A stretch of 10,637 nt of DNA from NCBI GenBank assembly GCA_910592005.1, contig CAJVPP010003826.1, positions 1-10,637 of the forward strand, given 5' to 3'. This stretch comes from Funneliformis mosseae. Taxonomy: Eukaryota; Glomeromycota; Glomeromycetes; Glomerales; Glomeraceae. Shown here piece after piece: positions 1 to 7,459 of the stretch. The notes under the pieces are model-generated. The model made no database searches and was not told the DNA's origin. It saw only the letters and a list, made by a program, of their open reading frames with translations. Numbering within the stretch: position 1 is the first letter of the stretch; every line of letters starts with the position of its first letter. Both the position numbers and the translations under genes were made by a program.

Positions 1-75
1 AAATTCTGAACCGGTTTTAATCCGATACGATAAAAACCGGTTATAAATCCGATATCGATAACCGGTTCCGACCTC
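1..75. repeat. End of a transposon-like element with ACCGGT sub-repeats
   Basis: The motif AACCGGTT occurs three times (9-16, 35-42, 60-67) at spacings of 26 and 25 bases, each followed by a similar ATCCGAT-containing spacer, so this is a short degenerate tandem array. Read on the - strand, the element would begin at about 75 with GAGGTCGGAACCGG. That closely resembles one terminus (GAGGTTGGATCCGG) of the element inserted in the Hsp20 gene at 2748-2941. The left part lies outside the window, so size and class cannot be judged. The boundary at 75 is inferred from this shared end motif. Confidence 0.55.
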
Positions 76-154
76 TATCCGAAACTATCGAAATCCTAAA
101 TTTGGAAAGATTTTTGCAGATCAATTTGGCGAAACTATTTTCGCCCGAAACACT

Positions 155-225
155 AATGTTATTAGATTAAAATGTAATAAGGTCATAATTTTAGTCAAAA
201 AATTCCCAGAACCTGATTTTCCTAG
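155..225 (-). mobile_element. Partial copy of the GGAAAATCAGG inverted-repeat element
   Basis: This stretch matches the reverse complement of about 9424-9493. Shared landmarks are the ATGTTATTAGATTAAAA stretch near 156, TTTTAGTCAAAAA, and the terminus CCTGATTTTCC ending at 222 before TAG. Only one terminal inverted repeat is recognisable. Upstream (90-154) the expected opposite terminus is absent or too degenerate to see, so this is a truncated copy in the orientation opposite to the complete one at 9427-9555. No coding capacity is visible, as expected for a non-autonomous element. Confidence 0.6.
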
Positions 226-237
226 CAAACTTCCCAT

Positions 238-690
238 GTTGTGAATATCATACCACAAAACTGTTGTATGTAAGAGATTCCAATGATTTAGGATTACATC
301 AAGTGTTTCGCCGCCAATTTTTTTATTTTATTTTATTTTATTTAAAAACAGAAATTTATGAGGATTCACACGCGGTAATGCACAAAAAAAATATAAATTA
401 TACATATACCCGACGTCTATAAGTAATATTTCAATACCGTTTGGGCAAGTCTACAAAGATATGAATATCTAAAAATCTTTATCATATCCTTATCTTGGTC
501 AATTGTTTTTTTATAGCATTAAATTTTAATTCATTAAAAAGGATCATTACCAATAACGCTTCGGACGCTTTAACAACGCCAGTTTCCTAACCAAGATCAA
601 TACGTATTTGTCCAGGACTAAAATGTTTTCATCACTAAAACTACACAGATCATGGAGTTTTTAAATTTTATTACCTACCATTGGTAAACC
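238..690. repeat. Segmental duplication, copy A
   Basis: Two blocks align with later sequence by eye. Block 1 (238 to about 537) resembles 7991-8204, with shared landmarks TTGTGAATA, CAATGATTTAGGA, ATTCACACGCGG and AAATTTTAATTCATTAA. Block 2 (541-690) resembles 8988-9115, with ATAACGCT, GCCAGTTTCCTA, a GATGGAGTT-like run, TAAATTTTATTA and CATTGG. In this copy the blocks are contiguous, while copy B has about 770 bp between them. Identity is roughly 70-80 per cent in the better parts, with many small indels. No coding frame is visible, so the nature of the duplicated unit (old transposon, long terminal repeat or plain duplication) is unknown. Confidence 0.65.
317..344. repeat. ATTTT simple repeat
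   Basis: A run of T-rich units of the form TATTT is repeated about five times. It lies inside block 1 of the duplication but is not shared with copy B, which is consistent with a microsatellite expansion. Confidence 0.8.
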
Positions 691-1420
691 GCTGTTCAAT
701 AAATCGAATTTGTATTCACGTCAAATTATAAACCATGCAAAGAAAAACTGGAAAATTTATAAATTCGTGATTGCAGAATTGTATCAACCGACTCCTGCAA
801 AATATCAACCTTTCACCATGTGAAAAATTATTAACAGATAGAATTACGTTCCTATAATTAATTGAAATATTTTTTACTCTTTTTACAAAAATTATTTTAT
901 AAATAATGGTACAAGTAACTGAAGAAATATATTCTTTTGGTAGGTTCTTAGGTTCTATAATAAATATTTTTTTTTATAAAAAAAAATAAAAATAAAATTC
1001 GTCTCTTTTACATTGATTATATAATTTATAGATTTTCTTACGAGTTTCCGTTATATAATGAATATACTTTTCGTCATATCCTTAGTAAGTTCCTTTTAAA
1101 ACTTATATTATTTTATTGCTATATTTTTTTATACTTATTCTAACAAGAATTATTGTTATAAATCGTGATGAATGCAAAATTTTATCAGTATTAGTGTTAG
1201 TAATTTAAAATAGTTAATTATAAGAGTGAATAAAAGGTAATTTTATTTTAGAAAACTCTTTTTCATGTGAAACTTTCAAGAAAAGCCATTGTCGACATTC
1301 ATTAATTTACGTGGCTTAGAAATTTGATTAACGTTATATGATTTCCACGTGCATTATTTTTTTGCTTTTCATCCAAGAATTTTACTTCATTTGGTTATAT
1401 ACAATATTTATTAAATCAGC
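691..1420. other. Gene-free A/T-rich spacer upstream of the kinase pseudogene
   Basis: I see no coding region here on either strand. The spacer is AT-rich with A/T inverted runs, such as the T run followed by an A run at about 966-986. The last 150 bases would be the promoter and leader of the kinase-like gene starting at 1421. TATATA-like sequence is present about 25 bases before the start codon (around 1396), but in such AT-rich DNA this has little weight. Confidence 0.5.
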
Positions 1421-2290
1421 ATGAAAGCTTCCAACAATTCTAATAAGTGGATTAATTGGATTGAAGAATCTATCTCAAGAAAAAGTATCAAATACAACGA
1501 ATATAAGCAATTTAGTAATTTTCAAGAAATTGGTAAAGGCAGCTTTGGAATAGTCTATCGTACAAATGATTACACTGTTGAAGAACTTGTTGTGAGGCAA
1601 ATTAATAAACAATATGTACTTAATTAAAATTGGTTCATTAAGTATAGCTAAATTTATTTTATAATAATCTAGCTTGAACTTCTACGGGAAGTTAGTTTTC
1701 ATATCAATAGCATTCGTCATTTGGGAATTACATCATCAAACCAAGGTATAAAATCTTAAATAATGAGGTTAATTATAGTTTAATATTGACTTTTAAATTT
1801 TGATTTTTAACTTATTTATATAAAAAAATATTGAAAAAATATTGTTTAGTAATGGAATATGCTGATTATGGGGCGCTTAAAAACTATTTGAAGGAGCTTG
1901 ATTTGGGAAAAATATAACTTGGCATTTCCAGTTGGCTTATGCTATATCGTGTTTACATGACGAAGTAAATGTAAATCGTGATTTGGTAACCTTTGTTTAA
2001 TTTTATTTTATTATGAACAATTCTTTTTAAATGATCAATAATATATTTTTTTTTCTTTATATGAATAGCATTCAGGGCAATATATTAATCCATCAAACTA
2101 GCAGATCTTGGTTTATCAAAAAGAATTGAAGCGACAACTAATACGTCAAAATTATACGTGAATACATGATACCTGATAAATGTAGCGTTCACAACCAGGA
2201 CGTGTTGTTTCAATAAATTAAAGTTCGGATTGCATGTTTGACAATAACTCTCATATAGGACGCGATTTATTTTACATTGCATTTTACCCA
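1421..2290 (+). pseudogene. Protein kinase pseudogene (tyrosine-kinase-like family)
   Basis: The start ATG at 1421 opens a short N-terminus followed by a glycine-rich ATP loop, IGKGSFGIVY (about residues 37-46). Exon 1 ends at 1615; a phase-0 GT-AG intron (1616-1672) leads to ELLREVSFHINSIRHLGI, the C-helix region (1673-1745). After a second intron come VMEYADYGALKNYLKE (hinge, about 1849-1896) and QLAYAISCLHDE (1929 onward). The catalytic loop reads NRDL, followed by an intron at 1986-2068 and HSG. Next comes KLADLGLSKRIE (about 2096-2131), then loss of frame. Damage is extensive: frame changes near 1903, an extra C at 1928 and at about 2078, lost bases near 2093, and a stop at about 2168. 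The ATP-binding Lys motif reads VVRQ, HRD reads NRD, and DFG reads DLG. The last of these may be tolerated in this family; the others argue against activity. The C-lobe fades out by about 2290. An intact relative would phosphorylate proteins in cytosolic signalling. Confidence 0.82.
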
Positions 2291-2602
2291 AGTATGACTT
2301 TACTTTTTTTAATTAACCATACATCTCCACATTTCACGAAATATATTCAACAATAGAAGTAAAATTTATTTACTGTGCTCATTTATTTTTTCAGCAGATG
2401 AAGGAAAGAAAGTTTATTTTTTTTTTCCTCTTTCTAATTTGACAAATGATAAACAAGAGAAAAAAAAGTATAAGAGAAATTAAAAAGAAAACGTCTTAAG
2501 TTAATTAATTCCTAAAACTTCCCAAATGAAGTTTTTACTAATCAACTATCAATAAAAAGCGAAAAATAAAAAAAAAATAATGTATTAATAATTAAAGCCG
2601 GA
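2291..2602. other. Spacer between convergent broken genes
   Basis: About 310 bases lie between the tail of the kinase pseudogene and the Hsp20 stop codon. It is very A-rich with purine runs (2400-2500). I see no coding frame or RNA gene. It probably holds the 3' untranslated regions of both converging genes. AATAAA-like words are frequent but cannot be told from background. Confidence 0.5.
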
Positions 2603-2743
2603 TCAAATCATATCGATTTTCTTGTTCGTGGGAAAGAACTTCAAAATGTTCAATTGGAGAAGCCCATTTTCAAACTTAGCGGTAACTTTATTGTCGCTTA
2701 TACTTGAAGTTAAAGTAATTTTACGAGTAAAGGGTCCATCATA

Positions 2744-2945
2744 TCTAGAGATTGACCGGTTAATATGTTAACCGGTAAAATAGATGAGTTTAACTCCGGC
2801 CGAAATTCAATTTCTGGCCAGAATTAAGATTTTTAAGTTTGCAAAATTATTGTCCAACTCCAGTCAAATTTATATTATTGACCTAAGTTAATTTAATCGG
2901 TTAATTAACAGGTTAAAGAATTTTTGGCCGGATCCAACCTCTCTA
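2744..2945. mobile_element. 194-bp MITE-like element with TCTA target duplication
   Basis: The element proper is 2748-2941, flanked by TCTA at 2744-2747 and 2942-2945. The ends are imperfect inverted repeats: GAGATTGACCGG on the left and, on the opposite strand, GAGGTTGGATCCGG on the right. Internal palindromes include ACCGGTTAA/TTAACCGGT (2755-2776, loop TATG) and a GGCC-bounded near-palindrome (about 2797-2820). There is no coding capacity, as in non-autonomous DNA transposons. It sits in the alpha-crystallin coding exon; removing it and one TCTA copy puts the Hsp20 halves back in one frame. Its end motif recurs at the edge of the window (about 62-75). The superfamily cannot be assigned from one copy. 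Confidence 0.75.
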
Positions 2946-3312
2946 ATCATGACCTCTTTAATTTTGTATTGAACCGCCTGAAAATTGAGCCCTCTACAAG
3001 CCACCAGAAATGACGAGTTGATTATTAAATATATTAATTTCTTTTTTTTTAAACATTTGTTATAAATATGAAAAAAAAATTTATTTTTACAAATATACAT
3101 ACCGGTAACTCCATATTTATGATAAAACTATTCTTTGTCACGTAAAAGTCTGTTGTGGGCGTCCAATTCGATTTCATAATTAAGTTATTTTCGTTGTCAT
3201 CTGTGACAGCTGCCAGCTTTTTAATAAAATAATGTTGATTTTATTGCATAAACAAAACTAAAAATTTTTAAGTATTTACTTGAACTCCGGACGTAACTAC
3301 ATCTTCTATATC

Positions 3313-3451
3313 CTGAGATGCATATTAACCTGAGAAGTATCAACCCGAGTAATAGTAAATACCTGATTAACCTGAGTAGTATTATAAATTAGTTAATAAT
3401 AAGTTTACAACAATAATTAATTAAAAATCAAAAGATTAAAAGTACTCTTAC
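3313..3451 (-). repeat. Hsp20 intron 1 with repeated CTCAGGTTAAT motif
   Basis: This 139-bp intron lies between Hsp20 exons 1 and 2, with donor GTAAGAGT and acceptor ATCTCAG. On the + strand, ATTAACCTGAG occurs at 3324-3334 and again at 3366-3376 (spacing 42), with a degenerate ACCCGAG at 3343-3349 between them. Because the repeats contain CAG, there are several potential 3' splice sites. The one chosen (ending at 3313) is the one that keeps exon 2 open and in phase. Confidence 0.55.
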
Positions 3452-3693
3452 GTCTCTTTCTTGACCTTCAGTGCTATACTGGACAAACTCGTTACTTCTG
3501 AATTTTTTTGCGTCACTAAACTTAAATATATTAATTAATAGCCCAGTAAATATTTTATCATGCATTGCATGAAAGAATAAACCCGCTTTTGAATGCGATT
3601 TGAAGTGAACTAATCCATAACTGAAAAATAAATCAACCTCATTAGCTTTATAAGTTAATTACAAAAGACAAACAAACAATTATTATTTACCAC

Positions 3694-3831
3694 AATAAAA
3701 AGCGAAGACTCATCACTCCATATATATACAGTATCTCGCTAAACGTGACCACCTTTCCAAAGGCCAATTATTTCACCTCGCTCAAATTCAGTAAGTTCTC
3801 GGGTTTTGGGCGTTTTAAAAAAATATATTCG
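3694..3831 (-). pseudogene. Tc1/mariner-like transposase remnant, internally deleted
   Basis: One continuous - strand frame reads RELTEFERGEIIGLWKGGH (about 3801-3745), then a stop (TAG 3741-3739), then RDTVYIWSDESSLF (about 3738-3697). The first part resembles the N-terminal helix-turn-helix DNA-binding region of Tc1/mariner transposases. WSDES resembles the motif carrying the first catalytic Asp of the DDE/D domain. In an intact protein these lie roughly a hundred residues apart, so the intervening region has been deleted and the C-terminal catalytic residues are gone. It lies about 130 bp upstream of the Hsp20 start, in the same orientation. It is non-functional; the family call rests on two short motifs. 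Confidence 0.62.
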
Positions 3832-3849
3832 AATACTAGAAGTTTCGTG

Positions 3850-4310
3850 GCTGTGCAGGAGAGATTCTCATTTTTATTGCATTGGTAAAATTACGCCAAT
3901 TGGTGTAACAAAATCACGTGGTCCAATTCTTTGATCGGGGAGTGAACGTACATAACCAATCCCTTTCAAAGAAATTGATTTTACGCTTTTTATTAGCAAA
4001 GAAAACGAAAAAGGTCGCGAAAAAGAGAAACAAAATTTTTCTGTATATATATTGAAGCTGTTAAATTGCATCATAAATAATAAAAATTTTCATGTGAAAG
4101 ATTCTGCTCGACAATGACCTAATAAATATGACATTATACTGTAGCAAATCACGGCAAATCATTGTATTACGACATTCTTCCTCTTTATTAGATGATCTAA
4201 GCAAACTTTCCAATAGACAATAAATATCGAACTGGTTAAGTCGCCTCAAAATTTTAGAACCGAAGAAGGAACCGAAATGAAACACGCTCAAAACGTACTT
4301 AAAATAATAC
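3850..4310 (-). other. Unassigned coding-like stretch
   Basis: Two overlapping open stretches run on the - strand. One (4291-4061, 76 codons) includes SKILRRLNQFDIYCLLESLL and NKEEECRNTMICRDLLQYN. The other (4074-3874) ends GYVRSLPDQRIGPRDFV then TPIGVILPMQ before a stop. Their composition is more protein-like than the surrounding shadows, but I recognise no family and no clean splice pattern joins them. A possible acceptor, ATATACAG, lies near 4038. They may be exons of an unknown gene, a decayed gene, or chance. Confidence 0.25.
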
Positions 4311-4442
4311 TATTTTTTTTTGTAATAAATTATAATAGTTGTTTTGGATTTTAAAAATTATCTTAGTTTAAATTTGTTGAAGTATAAATTGAGAAGTATT
4401 TTTAAGTTTACTCAGCAATCTTCAAGTGTGAAGGTAAAAAAT

Positions 4443-4468
4443 TAAATAAATAAATAAATAAATAAAAA
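4443..4468. repeat. AAAT microsatellite
   Basis: About six units of AAAT/AAATA lie in an otherwise gene-free A/T-rich stretch. Confidence 0.85.
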
Positions 4469-5038
4469 AGTGGGATGGATGATTCACGATATATTGATCC
4501 ATTAAATAGATAAACAATAGGAGTAAGTAGGTCATACTGCAATTATATTAATAAATATCTATAATTAATTATAAACTTGTTGCTTTAATTTAAACTTTAC
4601 TAAATTTATTATTTTATTTATATTTAGCAATCATGGTAAATTATATTATTATATTATGAAATCTATTTCTGGTAATTATTTTATTAACTTCCGATATATA
4701 GAAATGTTACTATTAATTATTGTAAATTCAGTTAGTACGCTAACTTTTTTCTTTAAAATTATTCTTGTTCTAAAAATATAAGAAGGGATTACTTCAACTT
4801 TGAAAGTTTATAAAATGCAATAAAAGTTTTCGAAGTTTTTTATCCAACATTAGAGATTCGAACTTATTTATAATTTTTCTATTCTTTTTATTCATGGTTT
4901 TAAATCTATGGTTGTATTGAAATCATTGATCTTTTCAAGTAATTAGTTTTTTTTTAGCTTATTATGTAAGATAAAAATTTGTTATTTTTCAATTTGTCTT
5001 ATTTAAATAAATCCGTTTCTCGAAATCGACGGCTTTGT

Positions 5039-5058
5039 AAAAAAAAAAAAAAAAAAAA
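5039..5058. repeat. Poly-A run
   Basis: Twenty consecutive A residues. No flanking duplication was found that would prove retroposition. Confidence 0.85.
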
Positions 5059-5130
5059 GCAGACACAACGTCTCTATTTTCAAATGACTGAGATGCTGTG
5101 AAAGATCCTAATTTTGATGCAATATCCGTT

Positions 5131-5151
5131 GCCTTTTTTTATAAAAAAGGC
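5131..5151. repeat. Short perfect inverted repeat
   Basis: Nine-base arms GCCTTTTTT/AAAAAAGGC are separated by TAT. This could form a cruciform or RNA hairpin. There is no adjacent gene to suggest a role. Confidence 0.6.
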
Positions 5152-5440
5152 TGAATAAACCTTACAGTCATTATTACTGTGAACATACCATTTGTCAACT
5201 TTTGACGATCGAAATAGCATTACTGTCATGTGCATAAATAAATTTGCTTGAAAAGACAAATTTTTATGTATAAATAATAAAAATTTATTTTTTTATAAAT
5301 AAAATTCGAAACTCTGGCAAATAAAAAAACAAAATTTCAACTATCGCAAATTTAAATTTTAGTTGAAAATTTACACGGTAAAACCGTTTCGATATATTTT
5401 TCATATTGGCGTAAAGGATACAATGTTGATGAAATTCCTT

Positions 5441-5969
5441 CGATCTTTTCATCTTAAGGAAACGATGGTTAATAACTTTCAACAAATTAAATCGTTGAAC
5501 TATTTAAAATCAAAAAGTACCGACGATTCACAGAGATTCAACATGCAAGGATTCCGTCTTTGAAATTGCGCTCATGATCTATTTTTTGAGACATGTTTTG
5601 TTGTATAAAAAATTAATGGAGTACCGTCGTTGAAAAGTGCTGATAATGGTTGTGGAGATAAAATTAAAAGCGGGAATGTATCTGCATGTGAACATTACTT
5701 GGTACTCACACATTACAGTAAAGCTAATTTACACATTTCCCATCTTCCGAAATTTATTTCATAAATTAATATGGCGGTGCAGATACACGACTCTCATGTA
5801 CGCACGGATAATTCGACATAATTACGATATATCTTTAACCGGCTCAGTAAAAATTCCGAAATTGGTAAATTTAGAAGCAACGATCTTATATATTATAAAA
5901 TATTTCATAAATAATATATTTTTATTTGAAAACAACATAAGTGGTGGCGGTATTAAAAAATACGTAAAA
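5441..5969 (+). other. Region beyond the BTB-TLDc stop with a possible decayed coding stretch
   Basis: On the + strand, pieces such as KSADNGCGDKIKSGNVSACE then HYLVLTHYSKANLHISHLPK (about 5634-5775) and NNFQQIKSLNYLKSKSTDD look weakly protein-like. They lie in different frames, have no suitable start, and match no family I know. The sequence is somewhat richer in GC than its surroundings. It is either an old gene or transposon fragment, or non-coding. The part nearest 5970 is the 3' untranslated region of the BTB-TLDc gene on the other strand. Confidence 0.25.
5921..5926 (-). promoter_or_regulatory. Possible polyadenylation signal AATAAA
   Basis: On the - strand, AATAAA occurs about 44 bases after the BTB-TLDc stop codon, a plausible position for a fungal poly-A signal. 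The word is common in DNA this AT-rich, so position is the only support. Confidence 0.35.
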
Positions 5970-7459
5970 TTATCTTTTATTAACTTGAAATACCTCATAA
6001 TCATCTGCTTGAAACGAACCATTTGGAATATCAATTTGAGAATAAAAATAGGTATTACTATGCCAAGTATTGCTATCATCGAGATACAAGTCATTACAAC
6101 CACCAAATGATGGACCAAAATTTGGATAAAAAAATATAGCATCTTGAGCTTTACCATCCTTAATATAACCTACTTTTGCAGTTTGAAGGTTAGTTCTATT
6201 TACGAATGAAAATATAAAACTGTCTTCGGTAGTTTTCCAATGATTATTTCCTTCCCACCCAAATGGATTATATCCTCCCACTATTTGTTCCGTTCCGTTA
6301 ATTTTAACTACAACAATATTGGCACCTTGGTTATCACATTTTTGATGAAATGCTGCAATTGTATTACCATCCCTACTGGCACGATAAAGCAATTTAAAAT
6401 CATAAAGCGTCTTTTTGTCATTTTTTTTTCCATAAATTAAACCATAAAAAAATCTATATGACTTCTTAATCTCGTCAATCCAACTGGAAAATATAGCAAA
6501 ATGCCGAGAGTTAACTAGAATTGATTTACATTTTGACTGTCTAGGTGGTTTTATATTAATATTAAATTTCATATCTGGTACCGAAGTATATGCTAAGATG
6601 TCAATAATCAAATCCTTCGGTAATAATTCCCTGTAAGGAAGCACTTTTTCAAGAAAATCTTCTGAAGACATATGATGAAATCTAATTAAAGGGATAAATC
6701 TATGAAGAGTTCTTTCCAAAACTGTAGTTTCTTCATTGCTCCATTCTTTGACATTTTTAGAAATAGACGGGTTCTGAGAAAAACCCCATTTAATTAAACT
6801 ATCCCAAATATCAATTTCTTCCAGACTTAAATCATCCCGTTTTAAAAGGAATTCTAATAAAGGTGCTTTTATATTGATAAATTTATCAGAATTAAAAAGC
6901 TCCTTGGGGTCTTCACAAATTTTTTCAAAATAAAAATTACGCAATTTCGTGAAGGATTCTTGTTGATAAATCGTTTCAATAATTTCCATAGACTGATTTT
7001 GTAAAAACTCACGATGGTCTTTAATTAAATATTCTTCAATTTCGAGAAATAGGGATTGGAGATTAAGAACACTTGCCGAGTTTAAGAGTTTTAATGCTTC
7101 AGTTCCTTCTAATTTCGTCATGTCAATCCTTCCGCAATACATAAATCTGAAATTCAAAGGAATAAAATGTTTATTATTGTCAAAATTGTCGTACAAACTA
7201 TTCACTATATTTACCTTAAGATAATTTTAAAAAGATGTGGAGGAATGTTGGTCATTTTTAAAATAAATTTCCCTTCCCTCTTCTCAACATTTTCTTTAGT
7301 TAATTTTTCATAAAAATATTGCGACCTGGTACGTAAAATATTTGAATGTGCATGTAGCTCCTTAACGTTTTCATTTTCACCGGCAGAAATAATGACATCA
7401 TAGCTTTTATCATTTTCAAGCAACCTCTCAAAATCATCCTGCAAACATTCTAAGGTCAT
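5970..7459 (-). CDS. BTB-BACK-TLDc domain protein, two exons, intact
   Basis: Exon 1 is 7459-7215, the phase-2 intron is 7214-7147 (68 bp; donor GTAAAT, acceptor TTTCAG), and exon 2 is 7146-5970. The product is 473 residues, usual for this family. The BTB/POZ domain (about 18-122) opens with SYDVII, then ELHAHSNILRTRSQYF, and closes with IEEYLI after the YCGRID segment. The intron interrupts it at IIL-R-FMYCG. A helical BACK-like region follows (about 128-252; IWDSLIKWGF at about 195-204). The TLDc domain (about 289-471) shows SRDG (339-342), FHQKCDNQG, GGYNPFGW (372-379), SFIFSF (391-396), GPSFGG (426-431) and the ending YEVFQV. BTB domains mediate dimerisation and cullin-3 contacts, and TLDc domains are linked to oxidative-stress protection and V-ATPase binding. 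The role here is inferred only as an adaptor in the cytosol or nucleus. Start choice: the first ATG before the conserved BTB opening, in context AAAAATGA. Oddity: a basic insert (about 310-327, RFFYGLIYGKKNDKK) precedes the SRDG strand. No frameshift or stop is seen. Confidence 0.93.

Larger units (their letters stand above)
2603..3565 (-). pseudogene. Small heat-shock protein (Hsp20/alpha-crystallin) gene broken by an inserted element
   Basis: Reading the - strand, the likely start is ATG 3565-3563 and the stop is TGA 2605-2603. Exon 1 is 3565-3452 (38 codons; donor GTAAGAGT), exon 2 is 3312-3280 (11 codons), exon 3 is 3216-3103 (38 codons) and exon 4 runs from about 2992. All exons before exon 4 join in phase 0. 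Exon 3 ends with NWTPTTDFYVTKNSFIINMELP, matching the opening of the alpha-crystallin domain. Exon 4 continues GLNFQAVQYKIKEVMIR. A 194-bp element then interrupts, and coding resumes at 2743 with YDGPFTRKITL, then KVTAKFENGLLQLNI, the closing domain signature, and a basic tail ending KKIDMI. Without the element the product is about 150 residues, a normal size for an ATP-independent holdase chaperone. Two oddities: the AG before exon 4 leaves one extra A (2993) out of frame, and the variable segment between KEVMI and YDGPF is shorter than usual. Translation into the element meets a stop near 2890. An alternative is that this is a disrupted allele of a working gene. Confidence 0.8.
4469..5440. 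other. Gene-free A/T-rich region with simple repeats
   Basis: No coding region, tRNA or rRNA is recognisable here. It contains a 20-base A run (5039-5058) and a perfect inverted repeat with arms GCCTTTTTT and AAAAAAGGC (5131-5139 and 5143-5151, loop TAT). The A run preceded by CGGCTTTGT could be the tail of an old retroposed copy, but no parent sequence is recognised. Confidence 0.5.

Noticed and set aside
2748..2943. Reading the Hsp20 interruption as a spliced intron
   Set aside because: The only GT-AG pair at the borders has a poor GTTGGA donor and joins to an immediate stop. The flanking TCTA copies and inverted ends fit transposition better.
2888..3100. 70-codon open stretch on the - strand starting within Hsp20 intron 3
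   Set aside because: It reads through intron sequence, the short Hsp20 exon and the first part of the inserted element. Only the middle is real coding sequence.
5363..5563. 66-codon + strand open stretch beginning with TTG
   Set aside because: It has a non-ATG start in a nuclear eukaryotic context and no domain. It is treated only as possible relic sequence.
5637..6110. 157-codon open stretch on the + strand
   Set aside because: Its second half lies opposite the conserved C-terminus of the TLDc exon, and the translation is Ile/Tyr-rich with no domain. It is an antisense shadow.
5822..6157. 111-codon open stretch on the - strand
   Set aside because: It overlaps the end of the BTB-TLDc exon in another frame and has a low-complexity hydrophobic composition.
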